Shown here piece by piece: positions 7,184 to 13,301 of a DNA stretch of 13,301 bases. Position 1 is the stretch's first letter; the number at the start of each line of letters is the position of its first letter. A model generated the notes under the pieces. It was not told where the DNA came from and made no database searches. It saw only the letters and a program-made list of their open reading frames with translations. The stretch is taken from contig JARIAA010000066.1 in the NCBI GenBank assembly GCA_029264635.1, positions 1 to 13,301 of the forward strand, written 5' to 3'. The position numbers and the translations under genes are program-made. This DNA comes from Psychrobacter sp. Its GTDB lineage: Bacteria > Pseudomonadota > Gammaproteobacteria > Pseudomonadales > Moraxellaceae.

Positions 7184-8005
7184 ATGTCATTACAACAGGC
7201 CATCGAACAAGCATTTGAAAAACGTAACGAATATAGCCCAAGCACCATGCCACAAGAGGTGCGCGATGCTATTGAGCAAGTGCTAGAGCAGCTCGATAAT
7301 GGTAGTCTACGTGTCGCTGAAAATCAGAATGGTGCATGGGTCGTCAATCAGTGGGCAAAAAAAGCCGTCTTACTATCGTTTCGCTTACACGACAATTACG
7401 TGCAAGCAGCGGGTGAGCACATGCAATTTTATGATAAAGTGCCCACTAAGTTTGCCGATTGGACTGAGGCGCAGTTTAAAGAGGCGGGTGTACGGGTGGT
7501 ACCGCCAGCGGTCGCCCGTAAAGGCTCTTATATCGCGACAGGGGCCGTACTCATGCCATCCTATGTCAACATCGGTGCTTATATCGATCAAGGCGCAATG
7601 GTTGATACGTGGGCGACGGTTGGATCCTGCGCGCAAATCGGCAAAAACGTGCATCTATCAGGCGGCGTCGGTATCGGCGGTGTATTAGAGCCATTACAAG
7701 CCAATCCTACTATTATTGAGGACAATTGCTTTATCGGTGCGCGCTCTGAGATCGTTGAGGGCGTCATTGTAGAGGAAGGCGCTGTTATCTCGATGGGCGT
7801 CTATATCGGTCAATCCACGCGCATTTATGATCGCGAAACGGGTGAGATTCATCGTGGTCGCGTACCAGCAGGCTCCGTTGTGGTACCAGGCAGCTTACCG
7901 TCAAAAGACGGGACGCATAGCTTGTACGCCGCCATCATTGTAAAAAAAGTGGATGCGCAAACGCGTGCTAAAACCTCAGTGAATGAGTTATTACGCTTAG
8001 CATAA
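7184..8005 (+). CDS. dapD: 2,3,4,5-tetrahydropyridine-2,6-dicarboxylate N-succinyltransferase
   Basis: Transfers succinyl from succinyl-CoA to tetrahydrodipicolinate in the succinylase branch of diaminopimelate and lysine synthesis, feeding both protein and peptidoglycan. Cytoplasmic trimer in the known family. The 273 residues match the usual length. An N-terminal helical domain (to about residue 100) is followed by a left-handed beta-helix of hexapeptide repeats (about 108-240) and a short C-terminal tail. The residues corresponding to the two known active-site acids are present: Asp141 in AMVDTWATVG and Glu189 in FIGARSEIVEG. The start has AGGAA 5-6 bases upstream. No other dap gene is in the window, so it is transcribed as a single gene and closed by the strong terminator at 8076. 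Confidence 0.97.
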   Translation: MSLQQAIEQAFEKRNEYSPSTMPQEVRDAIEQVLEQLDNGSLRVAENQNGAWVVNQWAKKAVLLSFRLHDNYVQAAGEHMQFYDKVPTKFADWTEAQFKEAGVRVVPPAVARKGSYIATGAVLMPSYVNIGAYIDQGAMVDTWATVGSCAQIGKNVHLSGGVGIGGVLEPLQANPTIIEDNCFIGARSEIVEGVIVEEGAVISMGVYIGQSTRIYDRETGEIHRGRVPAGSVVVPGSLPSKDGTHSLYAAIIVKKVDAQTRAKTSVNELLRLA

Positions 8006-8075
8006 ATGATTTTTTTAAATAACTGCTATTGTTAGTCGTTATTTAATCCTAAGTACTATATTTTTTGAAGAACAG

Positions 8076-8102
8076 CCGACTTGCTACTCAGTCGGTTTTT
8101 TT
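8076..8102 (+). terminator. Intrinsic terminator after dapD
   Basis: A G/C-rich stem CCGACT (8076-8081) and AGTCGG (8090-8095) with an 8-base loop is followed at once by seven T. It lies 71 bases after the dapD stop and should separate it from lhgO. A second A/T-rich dyad (TTAAATAAC at 8015-8023 with GTTATTTAA at 8038-8046) lies in the same 3' region and may add to the 3' structure. Confidence 0.88.
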
Positions 8103-8171
8103 CTAAGTGCTTGGCTCGCAAAACGACTCTATGCTGCTTGTTTTAGACTACTTATCAAAGGACTTGATATC

Positions 8172-9383
8172 ATGAACCAGCACTATGCGATTATTGGCGG
8201 AGGTATTAATGGGCTGTCTGTGGCACGGCAACTACTGTTGGATTTTCCAGACTCTAAAGTGACAGTGTTTGAAAAAGAAAGCCAGGTTGCTCAGCATCAG
8301 TCAAGTCATAATTCAGGCGTCGTACATGCCGGTCTGTATTATGAACCAGGCAGTCTTAAAGCACGCTTATGTCGCCGCGGCGCCGAACTGATTAAACAAT
8401 ACTGTTTAGCACATGATATCGCCTATGATGAATGCGGCAAAGTAGTAGTGGCATTAAATGCTGCCGAAGAAGCTAGGTTAGAGAAAATATATCAAAAATC
8501 TCTTGCCAATAACGTACCAGACGTTCGCATGCTAAATGCCGAAGAAATCAGAGCGGTTGAACCTCATTGTATTGGGACTAAAGCCCTCTACTCTCCGCGT
8601 ACGGCTATCGTAAGCTACGGAGATATTGCCATAAAAATTGCTGAAGAGATTCCACAAAAAGGCGGCACTATTATTCTTGGCAAAAAAGTGCTTCGTTTAA
8701 CTGAACACAATAAGAAAGTTATCATCCATTTTGCAGATGGCAGCCAACACGATATTCATTTCGACCAAGTGATTACTTGTGCAGGCTTGCAGTCTGATCG
8801 GTTAGCCGCTCATTCAGGCGATATAGAAACCCCTAAAATCGTGCCCTTTTTTGGGCAATATTACGTGATTGATGACGCTTACAAAGCACACGTTAAAGGG
8901 TTGATTTATCCTGTACCCGATCCTAACTATCCTTTTTTAGGAGTGCATTTTACTAAGCGCATCGATGGTCAAATGACCATTGGGCCAAACGCTTTTATCT
9001 CTTTTGGCCGTGAAAATTACAGCGGTAAAGATTATAATCTCTCCGATATCTACGACGTTCTCACTTATCAGGGCTTTTGGAGATTCTCCTCCAATAACAT
9101 GCCTGCAGCCGTACGTGAGTTACGTACTGTACTTAGCCAAACCAACTTTGTTGAACAAGCAGCTAAATATGTTCCCGCTTTAGCAAAGGTAGCCGTCAGC
9201 CCCGCCACCAGAGGTATCAGAGCGCAAGCCATGGAGACTGATGGCTCTTTAGTTGATGATTTTGTGATTAGAAAACAAGGAAACATCACCCATATTCGTA
9301 ACGCACCATCGCCAGGTGCAACGTCATCTTTAGCAATTGCCGAATACATCGTCAGAGAAGTTATGACCCATGTATCACTATAG
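8172..9383 (+). CDS. lhgO: L-2-hydroxyglutarate oxidase / dehydrogenase
   Basis: FAD-dependent enzyme of the DAO family that oxidises L-2-hydroxyglutarate to 2-oxoglutarate. In E. coli it passes electrons to the quinone pool at the inner membrane. The N-terminal FAD fold is clear, GGGINGLS at residues 9-16, with an acidic FEKE (about 34-37) ending the second strand. The family-specific block SSHNSGVVHAGLYYEPGSLK (about 44-63), the PVPDPNYPFLGVH stretch and the C-terminal RNAPSPGATSS FAD-binding segment match LhgO. The 403 residues are slightly shorter than the E. coli protein. AAGGA lies 9 bases before the ATG. In E. coli the gene sits with csiD and gab genes for lysine/glutarate degradation. 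Here it stands alone, so a metabolite-repair role, clearing L-2-hydroxyglutarate made by dehydrogenase side reactions, is a reasonable inference. Confidence 0.92.
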   Translation: MNQHYAIIGGGINGLSVARQLLLDFPDSKVTVFEKESQVAQHQSSHNSGVVHAGLYYEPGSLKARLCRRGAELIKQYCLAHDIAYDECGKVVVALNAAEEARLEKIYQKSLANNVPDVRMLNAEEIRAVEPHCIGTKALYSPRTAIVSYGDIAIKIAEEIPQKGGTIILGKKVLRLTEHNKKVIIHFADGSQHDIHFDQVITCAGLQSDRLAAHSGDIETPKIVPFFGQYYVIDDAYKAHVKGLIYPVPDPNYPFLGVHFTKRIDGQMTIGPNAFISFGRENYSGKDYNLSDIYDVLTYQGFWRFSSNNMPAAVRELRTVLSQTNFVEQAAKYVPALAKVAVSPATRGIRAQAMETDGSLVDDFVIRKQGNITHIRNAPSPGATSSLAIAEYIVREVMTHVSL

Positions 9384-9449
9384 TCAGCATAAAATAGTTC
9401 GTACATAATAAAATCGCTATGCCAATAACCTTGTTAGGATGGCTTACGT

Positions 9450-9455
9450 TATAAT
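9450..9455 (+). promoter_or_regulatory. Possible -10 element upstream of queE
   Basis: A perfect TATAAT lies 131 bases before the queE start. The best -35-like match, TTGTTA at 9431-9436, is only 13 bases away, which is too close, and no TGn extension is present. A promoter somewhere here is likely because lhgO ends 66 bases upstream, but this assignment is weak. Confidence 0.25.
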
Positions 9456-9586
9456 CCTTTTATTATTGAAATACGACTGAGTGATAAGTCTACCTGCTTT
9501 ATACATCATGTTTTTATCTCCTCCTTTTTTGTTTGAATCTGTACTTGTTTAAACACATATCAACCGTTAATTGTATTTGAAATATT

Positions 9587-10309
9587 ATGAGCCAATCATT
9601 ATTACGCAGCAGTGCCATTCCTGTCAGTGACCCTGAAGCAGGTCTACGTTTGACAGAAATCTTTTATTCCCTGCAAGGTGAAGCTTTAAGCTCAGGCTTA
9701 CCGACGATATTTGTACGTCTGACGGGCTGTCCGCTACGCTGCGTCTATTGTGATACTAAATATGCGTTTAGTGGCGGCGAACGTCACGCGCTTGAAACCA
9801 TAATAACCAGAATTAAAAGCTATCCTTGTAAACGTATCTGCCTCACAGGCGGCGAGCCCTTAGCTCAGCCCAATGCTATTGAGCTTATGAGGCGCTTACT
9901 GGCTGATGATTATGAGATTTCTCTTGAGACCGCAGGCGCACTCACGGTAAAAAACGTCCCGCCAGCGGTCAGCAAAGTCATGGATCTTAAGACGCCAAGC
10001 TCAGGCGAAGTCGATAAAAATCTCTGGTCAAACCTTCGCTACTTAACCCAGCATGATCAGATTAAATTTGTGATTATGAACCGAGAAGATTACGACTGGG
10101 CAAAGATAAAACTGGTTGAGCATCAGCTCGATAAAGTAGTCGGTACTGTTTGGTTCTCACCCATGTTCAATGTTGAAAAAAACGATACCAGCCCTGATGT
10201 GCCTGTACTTGCCCGCGAGTTGGCAGAATGGATACTAGCCGATGCGCTGCCCGTGCGCTTTCAATTACAATTACATAAAATCATTTGGGCAGATGCCAAA
10301 GGTAAGTAG
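9587..10309 (+). CDS. queE: 7-carboxy-7-deazaguanine synthase (radical SAM)
   Basis: Radical SAM enzyme that contracts the ring of 6-carboxytetrahydropterin to 7-carboxy-7-deazaguanine, the step before QueC in making preQ0 for queuosine in tRNA. The 240 residues begin with LTEIFYSLQGEA, where substrate contacts occur in the family. The canonical CxxxCxxC cluster motif follows as CPLRCVYC (Cys48, Cys52, Cys55), and the SAM-contacting LTGGEPL is at 86-92. A distal block reads KFVIMNREDYDWA. The start has no good Shine-Dalgarno sequence (TTTGAAATATT precedes it), but no better in-frame start exists before the conserved region. No queC, queD or queF is adjacent. It could be the first gene of a loose operon with the two membrane-protein genes downstream (gaps of 99 and 109 bases). 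Confidence 0.95.
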   Translation: MSQSLLRSSAIPVSDPEAGLRLTEIFYSLQGEALSSGLPTIFVRLTGCPLRCVYCDTKYAFSGGERHALETIITRIKSYPCKRICLTGGEPLAQPNAIELMRRLLADDYEISLETAGALTVKNVPPAVSKVMDLKTPSSGEVDKNLWSNLRYLTQHDQIKFVIMNREDYDWAKIKLVEHQLDKVVGTVWFSPMFNVEKNDTSPDVPVLARELAEWILADALPVRFQLQLHKIIWADAKGK

Positions 10310-10313
10310 CTAC

Positions 10314-10330
10314 TAACTAGTGTCTAGTTA
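10314..10330. promoter_or_regulatory. Perfect palindrome between queE and the DMT transporter
   Basis: Arms TAACTAG and CTAGTTA enclose the 3-base loop TGT, 5 bases after the queE stop. It is followed directly by TTGACT (10331-10336), a good -35 match with only a poor -10 at the right distance (AGTCAT). No T-run follows, so it is not a standard terminator. It could be an operator overlapping the -35 of a promoter for the downstream gene, or a 3'-end hairpin. Confidence 0.35.
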
Positions 10331-10408
10331 TTGACTCATGGCCGTGAAATCATAGTCATCAATTTATACGTCTAAAAGCATAGAACAGCCATCTGTAAGG
10401 ACACAAAA

Positions 10409-11476
10409 ATGGTCAGATTAATTTTGTTAGGCTTACTGGCTGGTGCGTTTTTTAGCTCGACGTTTATTTTGATCGAGCTTATGATTACAGCGGGTGGTCA
10501 TGGGTTTTGGTCGGCACGCCTACGCTATGTTTTTATGTGGCTTATTATTACGCTAATCATTACGAGGCAATATGGTGTTGACCGCATTAAAGAGCTGACC
10601 ACTATTTTTCATCAGTATTGGAGATTTTGGTGTCTGACTGGCAGTATTGGTTTTGGGATGTTTTATACAGGCATCTGCTACGCTGCTGACCATGTGGCAG
10701 GTTGGGTCGTCGCAGCGACCTTTATGTTTACTGTCGTCACAAGCTTGCTTGTATTATTGGCCTTTGGACAGCGCTTTGATAAAAAGTTTATCGGTTACGC
10801 GCTATTAGTATTTATCGGCGTGGTACTGGTTAACGTTAGTGAAGGTCTTCTCGCCTCTGCTGTAACAGATATCAACGCTACACCAATGACACAGATGCTG
10901 CTCTACGGTGCATTACCTGCACTGATTGCTGCATTTAGCTATCCCATCGGCAACCAATTAGTCTGGCAAGTCTCTTATAATGCCAAAAGAGTCAACGCCG
11001 ATAAGCGTCACGCTGCAGAATCTGAAACCTTAGCGGGTAACGTGGGGCAACACGTCATTGCACTCCCATCTCAATCTTCGCTCCAACTACTCATTGCACG
11101 CATTCCGGCTATCGAAACCTTACTCTTACAAAATGCGTTTAATAAAGTATGGCTCATGACGCTAGGTAGTTTGCCATTTTGGCTGCTTTTGGGCATGATA
11201 GTACGTCCTAAACTACCTGCTGCCTCACAGCTGTTTAACACTTTGTTAGTGGCGCTACTGGCAGGGGTGGCGGCGACCACTATTTTTTTATACGCGCGTG
11301 ATCAAGCAAAAACATCAAGTGAAGTTGCTGGCGTCGATTCGACCCAAGCTAGCGAGGTAATATTTGCTTTGATTGGTGGTATATTACTACTGAACCATGC
11401 GCTACCCTCCGTGATGGGGCTCATCGGCATTGCGCTGATTATGCTAGGATTGGTACTGTTTGCCAAAGATGGTTGA
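10409..11476 (+). CDS. DMT-superfamily transporter, EmrE-type 'multidrug resistance efflux' family protein
   Basis: Polytopic inner-membrane protein of 355 residues with about ten hydrophobic segments in two halves, as in EamA/EmrE-like members of the drug/metabolite transporter superfamily. Family features include the N-terminal LLAGAFFSSTFILIELM segment, the YAADHVAGWVVAATFMFTVV stretch (about 91-110) and ALPALIAAFSYPIGNQL (about 168-184). Residues about 189-235 form a hydrophilic central loop (Lys, Asn, Glu and Ser rich) that seems longer than usual and would join the two halves. AAGGA lies 7 bases before the ATG. Despite the family name, the substrate is unknown; such proteins may export metabolites rather than drugs. 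It lies 99 bases after queE with a palindrome between them, and 109 bases before the TRIC gene. Confidence 0.8.
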   Translation: MVRLILLGLLAGAFFSSTFILIELMITAGGHGFWSARLRYVFMWLIITLIITRQYGVDRIKELTTIFHQYWRFWCLTGSIGFGMFYTGICYAADHVAGWVVAATFMFTVVTSLLVLLAFGQRFDKKFIGYALLVFIGVVLVNVSEGLLASAVTDINATPMTQMLLYGALPALIAAFSYPIGNQLVWQVSYNAKRVNADKRHAAESETLAGNVGQHVIALPSQSSLQLLIARIPAIETLLLQNAFNKVWLMTLGSLPFWLLLGMIVRPKLPAASQLFNTLLVALLAGVAATTIFLYARDQAKTSSEVAGVDSTQASEVIFALIGGILLLNHALPSVMGLIGIALIMLGLVLFAKDG

Positions 11477-11585
11477 AAACGTTGAATCTTATGCGCGCTT
11501 AGCAAAAGTTAAATTATTAGCATTAAACAAGATTCAAATGAGCGCATTCCATTAACCCTGATAGTCAGTGCTTGGCGATATAACC

Positions 11586-12221
11586 ATGACCAACGATTTA
11601 ATTTTTCCTGATATCTTATTATATTTGCTAGATATGGTGGGTGTGGTTGCTTGCGCGATTGCGGGTACGTTGCTGGCTCAGCATAAAGGCTTTGATATCG
11701 CTGGCTGTATCCTTGTATCTATGGTCAATGCCATCGGCGGCGGTACGCTACGAGATTTGGCACTGGATCGCCATCCCCTATTTTGGATGACTGATCTGAA
11801 CTATTTGATGGTGATTACCGTCACCTCCCTCATTTTACAAATATTTTTTCATTTGTATCATAAGATTGATAACGCCCTAAAACTATTCGACGCGATTGGG
11901 TTAGCAGCATTTAGCGTGATTGGCTTTAAAGTTGCCATAAACCAAGACATGTCACCGATCATTGCCATGATGATGGGCGTTTGGACAGCAATCATTGGCG
12001 GTATGCTACGCGATATTATTTGTAATGAGATACCAATGGTGCTACGGCGCGAGATTTATATCTCTGCGAGCATTGCTGGATCGGTAACTTATTTACTGTT
12101 CGAGCGTTTGGGCGTAGATGCAGGATTGAATGAATTTATTATGCTTGGCGTCATCTTTGGCGTGCGGATGCTAGCACTCCGGTTCGATTGGCACCTGCCC
12201 TCTATTCGCCTGGTTGATTGA
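11586..12221 (+). CDS. TRIC-type / UPF0126 membrane protein (putative cation channel or glycine transporter)
   Basis: Small polytopic inner-membrane protein of 211 residues with seven hydrophobic segments, of the UPF0126 family to which YicG and YadS belong; relatives form trimeric cation channels. The internal duplication is visible: LLDMVGVVACAIAG (14-27) repeats as LFDAIGLAAFSVIG (100-113), and GGGTLRD (51-57) repeats as IGGMLRD (137-143). The Gly-rich motifs line the pore in TRIC structures. I use the ATG at 11586. An upstream GTG at 11568 is in frame, but neither has a clear ribosome site. The gene converges on recJ with 38 bases between stops, and no intrinsic terminator is seen there. 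The transported ion or solute cannot be told from sequence. Confidence 0.88.
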   Translation: MTNDLIFPDILLYLLDMVGVVACAIAGTLLAQHKGFDIAGCILVSMVNAIGGGTLRDLALDRHPLFWMTDLNYLMVITVTSLILQIFFHLYHKIDNALKLFDAIGLAAFSVIGFKVAINQDMSPIIAMMMGVWTAIIGGMLRDIICNEIPMVLRREIYISASIAGSVTYLLFERLGVDAGLNEFIMLGVIFGVRMLALRFDWHLPSIRLVD

Positions 12222-12259
12222 GCGAGGATTTAAAAATTAAATTGAGTAGGAAGTTAAAA

Positions 12260-13301
12260 TTAAGAGGCAATCACAGCTAAGTCTTTCACCATGAGCTGTA
12301 GACTTTGCTTACCATTCCACTCGTTAATGTCTAGCTGAAATAATAAATGAACTTTTTCAGCGCGGTAGTCCCAAGCACTACTATCAAAATTGAATTGGAT
12401 TGCCTCAATTGGATACTGCACATCAGGATAACGTAGTGACAGCTTAAGATGTTTGTCTTTTAAGATTTTAAAGCTCAATACGTCGAATACGCCGTCAAAT
12501 ATCGGCGGCGCAAACCCATGTCCCCAGATACTGGCATTGGCTAAATGCTCAGCGAACCCTAAGCTAAAATCCCCTGCCTGTAGCGGCCCATCGGTGAATT
12601 TTTGCTCGGCGAATACTTCTTCATCCATCTTCGCCATGACATCATCAAAAGCGGTTACGAATGCCTCAAAGTTGCTTCTCTTCATAGTCAAACCTGCGGC
12701 CATCGCATGTCCACCGAAATGACTGATTAAATCGGGATAACGCTCAGCCACTTGCTCAATTGCATCGCGAATATGCACGCCTGCGATAGAGCGTGCTGAG
12801 CCTTTGATGGCATCATCGTCACCCGTACGCTCTGTATCCGCTGGCGCAAAGACGAGACTGGGCAGATAATGACTCTCTTTTAGGCGTCCAGCAACGATAC
12901 CAATCACGCCTTGATGCCAATCGTCTTGATATAAAACAATGCTGCGCTTATTATTGCGGTTAAGTGGGTCTTTAGGAGGGCTATTATGAGTAGCATTATC
13001 GTGGTTCACCAATTCATTATTTGCAGCGTTATCGCTATGATCAGAGGGACTATTAGCAGAAATAGCCGTCGCTAATGTCTGCACAATACTATCCGCTTGC
13101 GCGCGCATCTCGCCCTCGACATGACGACGGGTACGGTTAAGTTGTTCAAGCTCCTGCGCCAAGCGCTGCGCTGTGCTCCAGTCCTCAGTCAATAAACATT
13201 CGATACCGATGCGCATATTGTCCATGCGTCCAGCGGCATTGATACGCGGACCTAAAACAAAGACAAAGTCCTGCGCTTGCAATTGCTTAGGGTCCCGTCC
13301 C
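12260..13301 (-). CDS. recJ: Single-stranded-DNA-specific 5'-3' exonuclease RecJ, C-terminal part, cut by the right edge
   Basis: RecJ degrades single-stranded DNA 5' to 3' in the RecFOR recombination, mismatch and base-excision repair pathways. The visible 346 codons begin inside the core: LGPRINAAGRMDNM (near the start), then WHQGVIGIVAGRLKE, KGSARSIAGVHIRDA and the DHHA1-type FGGHAMAAG. The C-terminal OB-like domain ends with LDINEWNGKQSLQLMVKDL. The N-terminal DHH domain with its aspartate metal ligands lies off the right edge. The frame is open to the window end, so a TTG at 13282 is not the true start. A stretch of about 40 residues rich in Asn, Asp and Ser (encoded around 12945-13066) interrupts the family alignment just before the WHQG motif. 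Compared with the E. coli protein as I recall it, this is an insertion. Confidence 0.95.
   Translation of the reverse strand, partial: GRDPKQLQAQDFVFVLGPRINAAGRMDNMRIGIECLLTEDWSTAQRLAQELEQLNRTRRHVEGEMRAQADSIVQTLATAISANSPSDHSDNAANNELVNHDNATHNSPPKDPLNRNNKRSIVLYQDDWHQGVIGIVAGRLKESHYLPSLVFAPADTERTGDDDAIKGSARSIAGVHIRDAIEQVAERYPDLISHFGGHAMAAGLTMKRSNFEAFVTAFDDVMAKMDEEVFAEQKFTDGPLQAGDFSLGFAEHLANASIWGHGFAPPIFDGVFDVLSFKILKDKHLKLSLRYPDVQYPIEAIQFNFDSSAWDYRAEKVHLLFQLDINEWNGKQSLQLMVKDLAVIAS

Noticed and set aside
9068..9406. Minus-strand frame of 112 codons opposite the end of lhgO
   Set aside because: It is antisense to conserved lhgO motifs and shows no family features; a codon-bias shadow.
9421..9443. 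GCCA/TGGC and CCT/AGG nested dyads after lhgO as a terminator
   Set aside because: The stem is broken by an asymmetric internal loop and no T-run follows.

Overview
The window looks like ordinary chromosome of a gammaproteobacterium of the Moraxellaceae, most likely Psychrobacter. This is inferred from the style of the proteins (RecJ, DapD, LhgO, QueE), the moderate base composition with A/T-rich intergenic DNA, and the gene mix. It cannot be proved without a database search. I see no rRNA, tRNA, CRISPR array, insertion sequence, phage gene or attachment site.

Layout. (1) Positions 1-2396, minus strand: a TAXI-type TRAP transporter operon read leftwards. It has a lipoprotein substrate-binding protein, a small membrane-anchored DUF1850 protein and the N-terminal third of a fused TRAP permease that runs off the left edge. 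Successive genes overlap by 20-29 bases, so translational coupling is likely. A strong inverted repeat lies just upstream of the first gene. (2) 2599-3783, minus: a stand-alone FAD/NAD(P)-dependent oxidoreductase of the type otherwise fused to SelD. (3) 3784-4114: a divergent intergenic region. (4) 4115-7070, plus: an exported lipoprotein amidohydrolase of the YtcJ type, then an alpha/beta hydrolase resembling monoacylglycerol lipase. Two different short tandem repeats (15-bp and 16-bp units) lie in the gap between them. (5) 7184-8005: dapD (lysine/diaminopimelate synthesis), closed by a clear intrinsic terminator. (6) 8172-9383: lhgO, L-2-hydroxyglutarate oxidase. (7) 9587-12221, plus: queE (queuosine precursor synthesis), a DMT/EmrE-type transporter and a TRIC/UPF0126 membrane protein, about 100 bases apart and possibly co-transcribed. 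(8) 12260-13301, minus: the C-terminal part of recJ, convergent with the TRIC gene and cut by the right edge.

How the genes work together. Only the TRAP genes form an obvious functional unit, moving an unidentified organic anion across the inner membrane. The rest are mostly single-function housekeeping or accessory genes. DapD (lysine synthesis) and LhgO (which returns L-2-hydroxyglutarate to 2-oxoglutarate) are neighbours, but a terminator separates them.

I found no convincing new multi-gene system. The points most worth a second look are the lipid-anchored TAXI binding protein with its long linker, the obligate-looking DUF1850 partner, the dyad upstream of that operon, the two tandem-repeat tracts around 5881-6090, and a low-complexity insert in RecJ. 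Several start codons were moved from the longest possible reading frame to a position with a proper ribosome-binding site; each case is explained in its entry.
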